64,000 nt of DNA from Neobacillus cucumis (lineage in GTDB: Bacteria; Bacillota; Bacilli; Bacillales_B; DSM-18226), in NCBI RefSeq assembly GCF_023715505.1, contig NZ_JAMBOH010000005.1:62001-126000 (forward strand). Reading direction: 5' to 3'. The notes under the pieces were generated by a model, which saw nothing but the letters and a program-made list of their open reading frames with translations, was not told where the DNA came from and did no database searches. A program made the position numbers and the translations under genes. This document shows positions 23,747-33,841 of this stretch, one piece after another (position 1 is the first letter of the stretch; each line of letters opens with the position of its first letter).

Positions 23747-24613
23747 TTACATAAATTCTGCAACTAGTTTATCAAAATGTGCCTGGTCAAGGTTTAATTC
23801 TGCCTTGGTTAATGGTTCTTTAGAGTAACTAGGAATTAATTCTTGGTAAGAAGGACGCTCAGTGTTTTGGTAAATAAGGCCGGTTACTAAGCCGTTATGC
23901 TTCATTAATGTCTGCATGGCCTGTTCACGGTTAGAAGGATCATAACCTTCAATTGTGCTTAATTTTGTTAGATTTTCCTTAAACCAATCATATGTGTTCA
24001 CTTTATTATAAGTTACACATGGGCTGAATACGTTGATTAAGGAGAACCCTTTATGTTTGATTCCAGCCTCAATTAGTGCTGTAAGATCTTTTAGGTCCGT
24101 AGAGAAACTTTGTGCCACAAATGTAGCCCCTACAGTTAATGCCATTTCCATTGGAGAAATCGCTTGTTCAATCGAACCCATCGGTGTAGATTTAGTTTTA
24201 AACCCTACAGCCGAACGTGGGGATGTTTGACCTTTTGTTAATCCATAGATTTGGTTATCCATAACAATGTAAGTAATATCAACGTTACGACGAATGGCAT
24301 GAATCGTATGCCCCATCCCAATTGCATAACCGTCTCCATCACCACCGGAAGCAATAACAGTTAAATCTCGGTTAGCCATTTTAACACCTTGGGCAATTGG
24401 AAGTGAGCGGCCATGAATTCCATGGAAGCCGTATGAATTAATATAACCAGAGATACGGCCGGAGCAGCCGATCCCTGAAATTACTGCTAAATTTTCTGGT
24501 TCTAAACCACAATTTGCTGCTGCCCGCTGCATTGCTGCTTGTACGGAGAAGTCGCCACAACCAGGGCACCAGTTCGGTTTAACATCATTTCTAAATTCTT
24601 TAAAAGTGGCCAC
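23747..24613 (-). CDS. korB: 2-oxoacid:ferredoxin oxidoreductase, beta subunit
   Basis: 288 aa. The N-terminal WCPGCGDF supplies cluster cysteines, and the thiamine-diphosphate motif is SGGDGDGYAIG...IVMDNQIYGLTKGQ. With KorA it oxidatively decarboxylates a 2-oxoacid (2-oxoglutarate in the best-known case), making acyl-CoA and reduced ferredoxin. GTG start at 24613 abuts the korA TAA, with AAGGAG inside the end of korA: strict translational coupling. This pair occupies the place of tdh-kbl in B. subtilis. Confidence 0.95.
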   Translation of the reverse strand: MATFKEFRNDVKPNWCPGCGDFSVQAAMQRAAANCGLEPENLAVISGIGCSGRISGYINSYGFHGIHGRSLPIAQGVKMANRDLTVIASGGDGDGYAIGMGHTIHAIRRNVDITYIVMDNQIYGLTKGQTSPRSAVGFKTKSTPMGSIEQAISPMEMALTVGATFVAQSFSTDLKDLTALIEAGIKHKGFSLINVFSPCVTYNKVNTYDWFKENLTKLSTIEGYDPSNREQAMQTLMKHNGLVTGLIYQNTERPSYQELIPSYSKEPLTKAELNLDQAHFDKLVAEFM

Positions 24614-26350
24614 TTAGAACAACTCCTTACATTTTGAATGAACTTCGTGTGGTAGGAATGGGTTCCCATCATATTTAACATATTTTGTAATTTTCTCAGC
24701 ATGACCAATATTCATTTTCATAATGTTTGCTAATTGTCCTGTCGCATTGTTTTCTACGACAATAACTTTTTTCGCAGCTTGTACTAATGGAAGAACTTCT
24801 TCCGTTGGGAATGGATGAATTAGACGAATTTGGGCATGATTTACTTTCAAGCCGTCTTTCTCTAATCGAACCATTGCTTCCTCTATGGCGCCGCGTGTAG
24901 AGTTAAATCCTACAATTAATAAATCTGGATTTTCATGTGGTGCATTTGTATAAACAGGTGTGTTAAAGCGGATCTTTTCCACTTTACGCATACGTTTATC
25001 CATTTGCGCAATCCGGTTTGATGCAGATTCTGATGGCTTCCCAGTTTCAGCATGCTCAACTCCAGTAACGTGGTGGATTCCGTTTTTCATACCAGGAATG
25101 GTACGAGGTGAAATGCCATCTTCTGTTACTTCGTAGCGCTTGAAATAGCCTTTATTTTCAATCTCTGGAAGCTCTTCTGTTACAAGCTTTCCACGTCTAA
25201 TTTCTACTTTAGATACATCTAGAGGTTCAACGGTTTGTTTACCTAATGATAATTGAAGGTCAGATAAAACAATGACCGGACATTGATACTCTTCAGCAAG
25301 GTTAAAGGCTTCAGCAGTATCATAGAACGCTTCCTGAACTGTACTTGGCGCTAAAACGATTTTTGGAATTTCACCATGTGTTCCGTAAATCATTGCCATT
25401 AAGTCCGACTGTTCTTGCTTTGTCGGAAGACCAGTTGAAGGACCTCCACGCTGTGTATCAACAATAACTAGCGGAGTTTCAGTAATACCTGCTAGACCGA
25501 TTGCTTCCATTTTCAATGATAATCCAGGGCCTGATGAAGCAGTTAAAGCACGGATACCACCATAGCTTGCGCCAATTGTCATTGTACATGCGGCAATTTC
25601 ATCTTCCGTCTGAATAACGGTTCCGCCTACTGCCGGTAACTTCTTAATTAAATATTCCATGATATCTGAAGCTGGTGTAATTGGATAAGCAGCCATGAAG
25701 CGGCATCCGCCTGCTAAAGCTCCTAATGCAATTGCATCATTTCCAATCATATACATACGGTGCTTTCCATCTGCTTTTTCTAATACCATAGTCGGTACAG
25801 AAGCATCCATTTTTTCTTTCATATAATCGTAGCCGGCTTTAATTGCATCCATATTCTTAGCTACAACCTTGTCACCTTTTTTACCAAAAATCTCTCGAAC
25901 TACTACTTCAAAAACTTGAATATCTAAATCTAGAACAGCAGAGGTAGCCCCAATGGCAACCATGTTCTTCATTAAGGAAGTCCCTAGTTCTGTTGCAATT
26001 TCAGTGAATGGAACCGCATACAACGAAGCTTCAGTGTCTTCTGGCTTTTTTGGATTAAATTTCGCATCAGCTAAGATTACTCCCTTGCTGTGCAGTTCTT
26101 GGTAGTTAACATCAATAGTTTCTTGGTCGAATGCTACAAGGATATCCAGGTCATCAGAAATAGAACGAACTTCTGTTGTGCTAACTCTGATTTTATTATT
26201 TGTATGACCGCCTTTAATACGAGATGAAAAGTGACGATAACCATACAAGTAATATCCTAGGCGATTCAATGCGATAGCAAAGATTTCCCCAGTACTTTCA
26301 ATACCTTCCCCTTGTTGTCCGCCAACTTTCCACGAAAGTTGATTGATCAT
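24614..26350 (-). CDS. korA: 2-oxoacid:ferredoxin oxidoreductase, fused gamma-alpha subunit
   Basis: 578 aa. Residues 1-190 are the gamma domain (VGGQQGEGIESTGEIFA), followed by the alpha pyrimidine-binding domain (AAYPITPASDIMEYL, TASSGPGLSLKMEAIGLAG) and a C-terminal transketolase-like domain (VVENNATGQL). The gamma-alpha fusion is normal for the Bacillus type. It starts at ATG after AAGGGGTG. It forms a two-gene operon with korB ended by a strong terminator. The 2-oxoacid preference (2-oxoglutarate or pyruvate) cannot be decided by eye. Confidence 0.95.
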   Translation of the reverse strand: MINQLSWKVGGQQGEGIESTGEIFAIALNRLGYYLYGYRHFSSRIKGGHTNNKIRVSTTEVRSISDDLDILVAFDQETIDVNYQELHSKGVILADAKFNPKKPEDTEASLYAVPFTEIATELGTSLMKNMVAIGATSAVLDLDIQVFEVVVREIFGKKGDKVVAKNMDAIKAGYDYMKEKMDASVPTMVLEKADGKHRMYMIGNDAIALGALAGGCRFMAAYPITPASDIMEYLIKKLPAVGGTVIQTEDEIAACTMTIGASYGGIRALTASSGPGLSLKMEAIGLAGITETPLVIVDTQRGGPSTGLPTKQEQSDLMAMIYGTHGEIPKIVLAPSTVQEAFYDTAEAFNLAEEYQCPVIVLSDLQLSLGKQTVEPLDVSKVEIRRGKLVTEELPEIENKGYFKRYEVTEDGISPRTIPGMKNGIHHVTGVEHAETGKPSESASNRIAQMDKRMRKVEKIRFNTPVYTNAPHENPDLLIVGFNSTRGAIEEAMVRLEKDGLKVNHAQIRLIHPFPTEEVLPLVQAAKKVIVVENNATGQLANIMKMNIGHAEKITKYVKYDGNPFLPHEVHSKCKELF

Positions 26351-26401
26351 TCCCTTACACCCCTTTGGATATGTATAAAATAAGTAGTCTAAATCATGTT
26401 A

Positions 26402-26410
26402 ATTATAGCA
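26402..26410 (-). promoter_or_regulatory. Candidate extended -10 promoter of korAB
   Basis: Minus strand TGCTATAAT, a perfect extended -10 (TGnTATAAT), about 52 bp before the start codon. No good -35 is present, which such promoters tolerate. Confidence 0.5.
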
Positions 26411-26726
26411 CAATTCCAAGTAATCCACTAGAAATTAGTCTATGAAATCGGTTAAAGACTAAATAGTCAGAATTAGAATATGTACTAAACGCTTACAATT
26501 CTAGACCTAAGAAGTTAAAATTGCAACCCTTTGGCTCGAAATATTGTCTAAAATATGAATATTTTTTTATTATTAAAAAATGGCTATTACATCACTGGGA
26601 AAATTAAGTTAAAATATACATTTAAACGTGGTAATACTAGATTTCTTCAACATAATTATTATTCCTTCTTTTGGTTGTGTTATATAGCAGTATAGTATTT
26701 TATTAATTCTTATATACTTTTAAACA
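26411..26726. other. AT-rich intergenic region upstream of korA
   Basis: About 315 bp, strongly AT-rich with runs of A and T. I see no open reading frame with a ribosome site, no RNA gene and no repeat in it. Confidence 0.5.
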
Positions 26727-26760
26727 CAAAAAACCTGCTCGGACTAATTCCGAAAGCAGG
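26727..26760 (-). terminator. spoVS terminator
   Basis: Minus strand CCTGCT...AGCAGG with an inner CGGA/TCCG stem, then TTTTTTG. Confidence 0.85.
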
Positions 26761-26806
26761 TAAGTATGTGATAATCATGCTGTTTTTTTACTGATGGCTA
26801 TCTCTT

Positions 26807-27067
26807 TCAGCGCGGCTCTACAATCAGCTTTATCGCTGTGCGTTCTTCCCCATCAATTAAAATATCGGTAAACGCAGGGATACAGATCAAATCAACTCCG
26901 CTAGGTGCTACGAATCCTCTTGCAATTGCTACTGCCTTTACGGCTTGATTCAATGCACCCGCACCAATTGCCTGTATTTCTGCTGCACCTCTTTCACGCA
27001 GAACTCCGGCAAGCGCACCAGCTACAGAATTAGGATTAGATTTTGCTGAAACTTTTAATATTTCCAT
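26807..27067 (-). CDS. spoVS: Stage V sporulation protein S
   Basis: 86 aa, nearly invariant SpoVS sequence: MEILKVSAKSNPNSVAGALA at the N-terminus and TAIKLIVEPR at the end. It is an Alba-like small nucleic-acid-binding-fold protein required for spore coat assembly and engulfment-stage progress. The ATG at 27067 follows GGGGGAG by 6 nt; an upstream in-frame ATG at 27109 would add 14 non-conserved residues. It is monocistronic, with a sigma-H promoter upstream and a terminator downstream. Confidence 0.97.
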   Translation of the reverse strand: MEILKVSAKSNPNSVAGALAGVLRERGAAEIQAIGAGALNQAVKAVAIARGFVAPSGVDLICIPAFTDILIDGEERTAIKLIVEPR

Positions 27068-27149
27068 TCCTAGCTCCCCCTTAGAAAAATCCCGATCCCG
27101 CATGAGCATTTCATGAACAAATCAGGTTATAACATTCCACTGCTACTAT

Positions 27150-27177
27150 ATTCATCTGTGAAAAGACATATTCCGGC
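27150..27177 (-). promoter_or_regulatory. Sigma-H promoter of spoVS
   Basis: Minus strand GCCGGAATA (27169-27177), 12 bp, GATGAAT (27150-27156). Against RnAGGAwww-N11/12-RnnGAAT there is one mismatch. spoVS is a known sigma-H target in B. subtilis. Confidence 0.7.
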
Positions 27178-27196
27178 TTGGACGAAAAAAGTCAAA

Positions 27197-27345
27197 AGAA
27201 AAGCGGAAGTGCACGTTTAGCGGCGTATGGTCTGGAGCCCTTCGACGGAGATAAAGGAAACACGAAGAGCGATAGCGATTCGATGTTGACTTATCGTAGG
27301 GAGAAGGGCGAAGACCACTAGCCGCTGTGCACTGAAGCTAGACAA
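27197..27345. repeat. Dispersed palindromic repeat, copy C
   Basis: Same orientation as copy A, with the same internal block (GATAAAGGAAACACGAAGAG ... TTGACTTATCGTAGGG). Starts AAAAGCGGAAGTGCAC and ends GTGCACTGAAGCTAGACAA; the terminal arms GTGCAC have co-varied on both sides compared with GCGCC in copy A. Confidence 0.8.
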
Positions 27346-27400
27346 CTATAAAAGTTATTTACTGCTTTGGGAGCAAACAAAGTCGATAATCACCCAATTG

Positions 27401-27425
27401 AAAAAAACTTCCAATGCGGAAGTTT
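27401..27425 (-). terminator. ymdB terminator
   Basis: Minus strand AAAAACTTCC-GCATT-GGAAGTTTTTTT; the stem starts at the ymdB stop codon. Confidence 0.88.
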
Positions 27426-28223
27426 TTAACTATAAAACGGATGGTCATCATTGATTAGGATTGGAACCATCTTTTTAGAAAATCCTGTTTTTCGATCTAA
27501 TTCTATATAAACGGCACTCAACTGGTTCCTTCCGGACGTCGGCACTTCAAATCGAACTGGCAGACTCGTTAGAAATCTTTTTAACACGGCATCCCGTTCT
27601 ACACCAAGGATACCATCGTAAGGGCCTGTCATGCCCACATCTGTTAAATAGCCGGTACCGCCTGGCAAAACCCTGTTGTCAGCCGTTTGAACATGTGTAT
27701 GGGTACCAACAACAGCTGATACTCTTCCATCTAAGTACCAACCCATAGCCTGCTTTTCACTTGTAACTTCCGCATGAAAGTCCACAAAGATAAACGGTGT
27801 CCTTTCCATGGCAATATGGACTAATTCATCTGCTTTTTTAAATGGACAATCTAATGGCGCCATAAAGGTTCGACCCTGTAGATTTATGACGGCGATTTCG
27901 AATTCATTTATTTTGAAAAATGCAAGCCCTTTTCCAGGTGTTCCTTCTGGAAAATTCGCAGGTCTTACCATATTTTTGGCCGAATCGATAAATTCAAATA
28001 TTTCTCGATTATCCCACGCATGATTACCCAGCGTGATTGCCTGGGCACCATGACCCAAAAACTCACGATAGATTTTTTCTGTTATACCCTTACCGCCTGC
28101 GGCATTTTCACCATTAATGATTGTAAAATGGGGTCGATATTTTTCCTTTAACTTTGGCAGATATTCTTTCACCATGTTTCGACCCGGAGAGCCGACCACG
28201 TCACCGATAAATAGTAGGTTCAT
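27426..28223 (-). CDS. ymdB: YmdB metallophosphoesterase (2',3'-cyclic nucleotide phosphodiesterase)
   Basis: 265 aa. Metal-binding residues of the YmdB family are seen: D8 (FIGDVVG), E39-N40 (NGENAAGG), N67-H68 (LGNHAWDN), then DFHAE and GTHTHVQTAD near residues 148 and 175. It hydrolyses cyclic nucleotides in vitro and in Bacillus affects the choice between biofilm and motility. ATG start after AAAGGGA. It lies just downstream of rny, its usual partner, with repeat copy D in the gap. Confidence 0.95.
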   Translation of the reverse strand: MNLLFIGDVVGSPGRNMVKEYLPKLKEKYRPHFTIINGENAAGGKGITEKIYREFLGHGAQAITLGNHAWDNREIFEFIDSAKNMVRPANFPEGTPGKGLAFFKINEFEIAVINLQGRTFMAPLDCPFKKADELVHIAMERTPFIFVDFHAEVTSEKQAMGWYLDGRVSAVVGTHTHVQTADNRVLPGGTGYLTDVGMTGPYDGILGVERDAVLKRFLTSLPVRFEVPTSGRNQLSAVYIELDRKTGFSKKMVPILINDDHPFYS

Positions 28224-28294
28224 TTTATTCCCTTTCGTTTTAAGAAAATGTTTTGTTTAAATTGTATCACATGTGGTTTACCTTTAATCAAAGT

Positions 28295-28366
28295 AAAGCG
28301 GAAGCGCCTTGTCGAAGGGGCTAATGACACTTAACCCCTAGACAGCTGGAGCTGGAGAATTCTCAA
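28295..28366. repeat. Dispersed palindromic repeat, copy D (short form)
   Basis: About 70 bp: AAAGCGGAAGCGCCTTGTCG ... AGCTGGAGCTGGAGAATTCT. Only the two conserved ends and a short arm (AGGGGCTAA/TTAACCCCT) remain, so this looks like the core unit without the internal block. Confidence 0.7.
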
Positions 28367-28393
28367 ATCCTTTATACGTTCTTATCTTCATGC

Positions 28394-28430
28394 AAAAAAT
28401 AAAGCAGTGCAATGTGCACCGCTTTATTTT
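28394..28430 (-). terminator. rny terminator
   Basis: Minus strand AAATAAAGC-x-GTGCA / TGCAC-x-GCTTTATTT followed by TTTGC. It overlaps the rny stop codon. One mismatch in the stem. Confidence 0.75.
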
Positions 28431-29983
28431 GCATATTCAACAGCCCGTGTTTCACGGATTACTGTCACTTTAATATGTCCAGGATAATCAAGTTCCTCTT
28501 CGATACGTTTACGAATATCACGTGCTAATCGATGGGCGGCAAGATCATCTACTGCATCTGGTCTTACAATAATACGGACTTCTCTACCAGCTTGAATTGC
28601 AAAGGACTTTTCAACACCTTCATAAGACTCTGAAATCTCCTCAAGCTTTTCAAGACGGCGAATATAGTTTTCGAGTGTTTCACTTCGAGCTCCTGGTCTA
28701 GCCGCGGATAAAGCATCTGCAGCAGCAACAAGGACGGCAATAATCGATGTAGGTTCAGTATCACCATGATGGGATGCGATACTATTGATTACCACTGGGT
28801 GTTCCTTGTATTTGGTTGCAAGTTCAACCCCAATTTCCACATGGCTTCCTTCTACTTCATGATCAATTGCCTTACCGATGTCATGAAGCAATCCTGCACG
28901 ACGGGCCAGTGTTTCATCCTGACCAAGTTCAGCAGCCAATAAACCAGAAAGCTGAGCCACTTCCATTGAATGCTTAAGGACATTTTGACCGTAGCTGGTA
29001 CGGAATTTCAAACGGCCAAGGATTTTGATAAGATCCGGATGTAAGCCATGTACACCCACTTCAAAGGTTGTTTGTTCCCCAACTTCACGGATATATTCAT
29101 CCACTTCCCGACGGGACTTTTCAACCATTTCCTCAATTCGGGCTGGATGGATTCGTCCGTCTTGAACTAGCTTTTCTAAAGCTAGGCGTGCTGTTTCTCT
29201 CCGAATAGGATCAAAACCTGATAGAATGACAGCTTCCGGAGTATCATCAATAATCAAATCAATTCCCGTTAAGGTTTCAAGTGTACGAATGTTTCGTCCT
29301 TCACGGCCAATAATCCGGCCTTTCATTTCGTCATTTGGAAGGTTGACGACAGAGACAGTCGTTTCGGCCACATGGTCAGCAGCGCAACGCTGGATTGCTA
29401 AGGAAAGGATTTCCTTTGCCTTCTTGTCGGCTTCCTCTTTCGCTCGGTTTTCACTTTCTTTAATCATTATGGCAGTATCATGGGTAAGTTCTTGTTCCAT
29501 TCTGTCGACAATGATTGCTTTTGCTTCCTCGCGAGTTAAGCTCGAAATACGTTCGAGTTCAGTTTGTTGTTTGCGTACCAACTCGTCCACTTTGCTTTCC
29601 ATCTCTTCAATATGCTGTTGTCTTTGGTTTAGAGAATCATCCTTCTTTTCTAAAAGATTTTCACGCTTGTTTAACGTTTCCTCTTTTCGATCTAAATTCT
29701 CTTCTCTTTGCAGTAAACGGTTTTCTTGTTTTTGCATTTCATTTCTTCGTTCACGAACCTCACGTTCAGCTTCAGTTCGAAGCTTGTGAATTTCATCCTT
29801 TGCTTCTAGCAAAGCTTCTTTTTTCAATGAATCAGCATCACGTTTCGCATCTTCAAGTATCTGCTCTGCAGCATTCTTTGCACCTGCTACTTTTGCATCA
29901 GCAATGGATTTATGAACAAAATAGCCAACAACGGCACCGACGATAAGGCCAAGCAAAATGGAGATGATAGTAATTAAATCCAA
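28424..29983 (-). CDS. rny: Ribonuclease Y
   Basis: 519 aa. N-terminal membrane helix (about 4-24, [18 protein letters not shown]), a long charged coiled coil (about 30-200), a KH domain ([17 protein letters not shown]) and an HD domain (LLHDIGKA, with H and D ligands; SHHGD). It is the main membrane-anchored endonuclease initiating mRNA decay in Bacillus. TTG start at 29983 after AGGGGGTG. The promoter at 30119-30147 gives a leader of about 130 nt. Its specificity partner RicA and decay partners PNPase and RNase J2 are also in this window. Confidence 0.97.
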   Translation of the reverse strand: MDLITIISILLGLIVGAVVGYFVHKSIADAKVAGAKNAAEQILEDAKRDADSLKKEALLEAKDEIHKLRTEAEREVRERRNEMQKQENRLLQREENLDRKEETLNKRENLLEKKDDSLNQRQQHIEEMESKVDELVRKQQTELERISSLTREEAKAIIVDRMEQELTHDTAIMIKESENRAKEEADKKAKEILSLAIQRCAADHVAETTVSVVNLPNDEMKGRIIGREGRNIRTLETLTGIDLIIDDTPEAVILSGFDPIRRETARLALEKLVQDGRIHPARIEEMVEKSRREVDEYIREVGEQTTFEVGVHGLHPDLIKILGRLKFRTSYGQNVLKHSMEVAQLSGLLAAELGQDETLARRAGLLHDIGKAIDHEVEGSHVEIGVELATKYKEHPVVINSIASHHGDTEPTSIIAVLVAAADALSAARPGARSETLENYIRRLEKLEEISESYEGVEKSFAIQAGREVRIIVRPDAVDDLAAHRLARDIRKRIEEELDYPGHIKVTVIRETRAVEYAK

Positions 29984-30118
29984 TCGTTACACCCCCTCTT
30001 GCTATGAACTTTTGTTCTTTTTTAAGTGTCGGCATGTACATTGTTTAGACTCAACATACAGCAAGCACCAAGGCTTTTCACAATGTAATATTTCCAAAAA
30101 TGTAAAATATACATGTTA

Positions 30119-30147
30119 ATTGTAAAGCTGTGAATATTTATTGTCAA
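30119..30147 (-). promoter_or_regulatory. Sigma-A promoter of rny
   Basis: Minus strand TTGACA (30142-30147), 17 bp, TACAAT (30119-30124). Near-consensus. The rest of the 320-bp recA-rny gap holds only the leader and the recA terminator. Confidence 0.75.
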
Positions 30148-30262
30148 GGCTTTGTCCAATTAGCTTTTTCAAATATTTAGAATTTCCTAATATATAATCA
30201 ATAGTTCACTATGTCCAAAATGTATATTTATTAAAAAATACGAATAATTATGCTTTTTTTAT

Positions 30263-30293
30263 AAAAAAAGCAAAACCCAGTCACAGGCTTTGC
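30263..30293 (-). terminator. recA terminator
   Basis: Minus strand GCAAAGCC-TGTGACTG-GGTTTTGC (one G-U pair) followed by seven T. Confidence 0.88.
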
Positions 30294-30304
30294 TCTATTA
30301 TGAA

Positions 30305-31345
30305 CTAATCTAATAAATTAATCTGCTCATCATCATCTGTTTCCGATACTACTTTATCACCATCTAAGCCGTAATGTTCACGGATTTTTTTGTTGATATC
30401 TTCACGGATTTCAGGATTTTCTTTTAAGAATAATTTCGCATTTTCACGGCCTTGGCCTACTCTTTCATTGTTATAGGAGTACCATGAACCGCTTTTTTGA
30501 ACGATATCTAATTCAGAACCTAGATCGATGATTTCGCCTTCTTTAGAGATACCTTCTCCATACATTATGTCGACTTCAGCTGTACGGAATGGCGGTGCCA
30601 CTTTGTTTTTTACGACTTTAATTTTAGTTCTGTTACCAACCATTTCATTTCCTTGCTTTAATGTTTCTGCACGGCGTACTTCAAGACGAATAGTGGAATA
30701 GAACTTTAAGGCACGACCACCAGGGGTTGTCTCAGGGTTTCCGAACATAATTCCCACTTTTTCACGAATCTGGTTAATGAAGACTGCGATTGTTTTTGAT
30801 TTATTGATAGCACCTGATAGTTTACGAAGGGCTTGTGACATTAAGCGAGCTTGTAGACCTACGTGTGCGTCGCCCATTTCGCCTTCGATCTCTGCTTTAG
30901 GAACTAAGGCAGCAACGGAGTCAATTACAATAATGTCAACGGCACCGCTTCGAACTAGAGCTTCAGCAATTTCAAGTGCTTGTTCACCTGTATCTGGCTG
31001 TGATAATAGTAATTCATCAATGTTAACACCAAGTTTTTGTGCATATGTTGGGTCAAGCGCGTGTTCAGCATCGATAAACGCTGCTTGTCCGCCTTTTGCT
31101 TGTACTTCTGCAATAGCATGAAGGGCAACCGTTGTTTTACCCGAACTTTCTGGTCCGTAAATTTCTATAATACGGCCTCTAGGGTATCCACCCACACCAA
31201 GTGCTGTATCAAGTGCTAAGGAGCCGCTCGGAACAGTTGATATTCTTGTTTCAGTTTTTTCTCCCATCTTCATAATGGAGCCTTTACCAAATTGCTTTTC
31301 TATTTGTTTTAACGCCATTTCTAAGGCGGCCTTACGGTCACTCAC
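30305..31345 (-). CDS. recA: Recombinase RecA
   Basis: 346 aa. Walker A GPESSGKT (about 66-73), Walker B ([12 protein letters not shown]), L2-region [22 protein letters not shown] and an acidic C-terminus ([13 protein letters not shown]). It drives homologous strand exchange and LexA self-cleavage. GTG start at 31345, 8 nt after GGGAGG. Regulation is readable: a sigma-A promoter at 31421-31449 with a LexA box just upstream. Monocistronic, with its own terminator. Confidence 0.98.
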   Translation of the reverse strand: MSDRKAALEMALKQIEKQFGKGSIMKMGEKTETRISTVPSGSLALDTALGVGGYPRGRIIEIYGPESSGKTTVALHAIAEVQAKGGQAAFIDAEHALDPTYAQKLGVNIDELLLSQPDTGEQALEIAEALVRSGAVDIIVIDSVAALVPKAEIEGEMGDAHVGLQARLMSQALRKLSGAINKSKTIAVFINQIREKVGIMFGNPETTPGGRALKFYSTIRLEVRRAETLKQGNEMVGNRTKIKVVKNKVAPPFRTAEVDIMYGEGISKEGEIIDLGSELDIVQKSGSWYSYNNERVGQGRENAKLFLKENPEIREDINKKIREHYGLDGDKVVSETDDDEQINLLD

Positions 31346-31420
31346 AAATAGTTCCTCCCTTTTTCTATATAAAGAATTTGAATTATTACGTATTAGTCTA
31401 TGAATATAATTCCTATAACT

Positions 31421-31449
31421 ACTATACCTTCTTTTAATCTATTTGTCGA
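31421..31449 (-). promoter_or_regulatory. recA promoter
   Basis: Minus strand TCGACA (31444-31449), 17 bp, TATAGT (31421-31426), about 75 bp before the start codon. Confidence 0.75.
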
Positions 31450-31458
31450 GTAAAAAAG

Positions 31459-31472
31459 CGAACGTTTATTCG
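31459..31472 (-). promoter_or_regulatory. LexA (SOS) box of recA
   Basis: Minus strand CGAATAAACGTTCG, one mismatch to CGAAC-N4-GTTCG. It lies 10 bp upstream of the -35 element. Confidence 0.85.
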
Positions 31473-31894
31473 ACCTATTAATTAACAATTTATCCTAAGA
31501 AAACAGCCCTATTACCTCTTTATTTGTGTTTTTACTGCTTAATGCTAGCTGATAATCACTTTTTCCTCTTTTGTATGAAAAATCAAACTTCCACGGTAAA
31601 TAGTATAATGGACAAAATTCTTCTGGACTCTGGTAATTGTCTAGTAATTGGACTTTATAGAAAAATATTCTCTTGTGCCTTAGCCTAAACTGTCCAATAG
31701 AGTAGCGTCCTATTGGACAGTTGTTATGCGATTCTAGTAAATAGTCCAGCAAAAATAGTGAAGAAGGACTAATGAGTGTTTTCAATAAAGCCTTTTGAGG
31801 ACAAAAAGGATGAAGGAAGGGCTGGACGTGTCTAAACCTGTAAAAAGTTATCCACAAGTAGTAATCTATAATTACCTGTAATTTCCTAGAGCAC
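31473..31894. other. Long recA-cinA intergenic spacer with inverted repeat
   Basis: About 420 bp without a supported gene. It holds a 13-bp inverted repeat at 31688-31722 and one perfect DnaA box (TTATCCACA, 31848-31856). A 120-codon minus-strand frame crosses it (31495-31857), but its TTG start has no ribosome site and the protein resembles nothing I know, so I do not call it. Confidence 0.5.
31688..31722. repeat. Perfect 13-bp inverted repeat
   Basis: AACTGTCCAATAG, 9-nt loop, CTATTGGACAGTT. No T-run on either side, so not a terminator. Possible operator or remnant of a small element. Confidence 0.6.
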
Positions 31895-31928
31895 TAAAAA
31901 ACCACAGAATGCTATATTGCATTCTGTG
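31895..31928 (-). terminator. cinA terminator
   Basis: Minus strand CACAGAATGC-AATATA-GCATTCTGTG followed by GTTTTTTA. It begins inside the last codons of cinA. Confidence 0.88.
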
Positions 31929-33168
31929 ATTCTTTTAAATTCTGTAATATAAAATAACAGCCGTATTTGACCGCACGATTACGAATGGCTTCCCTCGTTC
32001 CCCCAAGAGTAAGCTTCTCAACGACCGTCGGCCTTCCCTTAATAGCAATCCCAATATAAACTGTGCCGACTGGTTTCCCTTCAAGCTCATCCGGACCGGC
32101 TACACCAGTGAAACTCACACCTATATCGGCTGCTAACAACCGGGACGTATTCTCCGCAAGCTCAAACGCACATTGTTCACTCACGGCACCATCATTATCA
32201 AGTGTTTCTTGTTCAACTTGCAAAATTTTATGCTTCACTTCATTCGAATAACAAACCACGCCACCTTTAAACACAGAACTAACGCCAGCAATCGAGGTTA
32301 ATTCCTTCTGGAACAAGCCCCCAGTTAAACTTTCAGCAGCAGTAATCGTTAAGTTTCTTTCTTTCAATACTCCGGTTAGCTCTGCTAATAGAGAAGTATC
32401 ATTATAACCATAAATATACTGACCCACACGTTGACGGATCACTTTTTCCACTTCATCCAGCATTGACTCCGCAACATTCTCATCCACGTGTTTTGCCGTC
32501 AGGCGCAGTGTTACTTCACCATCACCGGCAAGCGGGGCAATCGTAGGGTTACTTTGTGCATCAATAATATCCATAATTTCTGTTTCCAATGCCGCTTCGC
32601 CTATTCCAAAAAAACGCAGCACCCTAGAAACAATTTTTTCATTCACCGTATCCTTAGAGGCTAGGACCGTACAGCCATATTGACGAAACATTGGTTCCAT
32701 TTCCTTTGGAGGACCAGGTAAAAGCATATAGGTGTTACCGTTCGTTTCCAACACCATTCCAGGAGCCATCCCATAATTATTTGGAAGGATGTGAGAGCCT
32801 TCTAACACTAATGCCTGCTTACGGTTATTTTCCGTCATCAAACGTTTTGTACGAGTGAAATAAAGCTCGATCGACTCTAATGCATCTTGGTCCAACACAA
32901 GATTTTTACCGAGATGTCGGGCAATCGTTTCCTTTGTTAAATCATCCTTGGTTGGTCCCAATCCGCCTGTAAAAATAATGATATTTGCCCGCCTTTCGGC
33001 CGTTTTAATGGCAGAAAGCAGCCTGTCAGGATTGTCCCCTACAACTGTATGAAAATAAACGTTAATTCCAAGCTCAGCTAATTGCTGTGAAATAAATCGC
33101 GCGTTGGTGTTAACAATTTGACCGAGCAATAACTCCGAACCTACTGCAATAATCTCAGCATTCTTCAA
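31912..33168 (-). CDS. cinA: Competence/damage-inducible protein CinA
   Basis: 418 aa. N-terminal MoaB/MogA-like domain ([20 protein letters not shown], about 64-83) and a C-terminal nicotinamide-nucleotide amidase domain ([31 protein letters not shown]). Family activities are ADP-ribose pyrophosphatase and NMN deamidation in NAD salvage. It starts with TTG at 33168, 7 nt after GGAGG, 35 bp behind pgsA. In many Gram-positives it is co-transcribed with recA; here a terminator and a 560-bp gap separate them. Confidence 0.95.
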   Translation of the reverse strand: MKNAEIIAVGSELLLGQIVNTNARFISQQLAELGINVYFHTVVGDNPDRLLSAIKTAERRANIIIFTGGLGPTKDDLTKETIARHLGKNLVLDQDALESIELYFTRTKRLMTENNRKQALVLEGSHILPNNYGMAPGMVLETNGNTYMLLPGPPKEMEPMFRQYGCTVLASKDTVNEKIVSRVLRFFGIGEAALETEIMDIIDAQSNPTIAPLAGDGEVTLRLTAKHVDENVAESMLDEVEKVIRQRVGQYIYGYNDTSLLAELTGVLKERNLTITAAESLTGGLFQKELTSIAGVSSVFKGGVVCYSNEVKHKILQVEQETLDNDGAVSEQCAFELAENTSRLLAADIGVSFTGVAGPDELEGKPVGTVYIGIAIKGRPTVVEKLTLGGTREAIRNRAVKYGCYFILQNLKESQNAI

Positions 33169-33203
33169 ACCTATCCCTCCATTATAGTATACTTTCGGCT
33201 GTA

Positions 33204-33788
33204 CTACTTTGAATTTTTTAACACGTGACTATTCTTAGCGAAATAATCCCAGCCAGACCAAATAGTAAATATCATAGCTACCCATAATGACAAAATATCG
33301 AAACGAAACGAAATCATTTCAAAAATAAAATTATGTAATAATAGTGAAGAAATGGCGATAATTTGCGTCCATGTCTTAATTTTGCCAAGCATATTCGCAG
33401 CCACTACTTCACCTTCACCTGCAAGAAGTAAGCGAAGTCCGGTAACAGCGAATTCTCTGCTGATAATAATGATAACAATCCAAGACGGTGCATAGATATC
33501 ATTAAGTTCAACAAGGACAATTAAAGCCGCTGACACGAGTAACTTATCAGCCAGTGGATCAAGGAATTTCCCCATGTTGGTCACTAAGTTATATTTACGG
33601 GCATAATGACCATCAACCCAGTCCGTAGTTGAAGCTAGGATAAAAATAAGTGCACCAACAAAATGGGTAACAGGCATATCTGCCCCAAGAAGATGCATGT
33701 TACCCCAATCAAAGGGTACAAGCATAATTAGTAAGAATAATGGGATTAAAAGAATCCTTGATACCGTTATTCTATTAGGAATATTCAT
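33204..33788 (-). CDS. pgsA: CDP-diacylglycerol--glycerol-3-phosphate 3-phosphatidyltransferase
   Basis: 194 aa membrane enzyme with the CDP-alcohol phosphotransferase signature spread over DWVDGHYAR...[10 protein letters not shown] (D-G-x2-A-R-x8-G-x3-D-x3-D pattern, about 58-82). It makes phosphatidylglycerophosphate, the committed step to phosphatidylglycerol. ATG start after AAGGAG. It lies between ymfM and cinA as in B. subtilis. It also supplies the lipid (phosphatidylglycerol) used by Lgt enzymes. Confidence 0.96.
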   Translation of the reverse strand: MNIPNRITVSRILLIPLFLLIMLVPFDWGNMHLLGADMPVTHFVGALIFILASTTDWVDGHYARKYNLVTNMGKFLDPLADKLLVSAALIVLVELNDIYAPSWIVIIIISREFAVTGLRLLLAGEGEVVAANMLGKIKTWTQIIAISSLLLHNFIFEMISFRFDILSLWVAMIFTIWSGWDYFAKNSHVLKNSK

Positions 33789-33841
33789 AATATTTTTCTC
33801 CTTATCATTAAAAAAAGTGAAAAATAGCCATCAGCAGATGA

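Noticed and set aside
31848..31856. DnaA box TTATCCACA
   Set aside because: A single box with no cluster or AT-rich unwinding element; not an origin.
31495..31857. 120-codon minus-strand frame between recA and cinA
   Set aside because: TTG start without ribosome site, no recognisable family, and it spans an inverted repeat.
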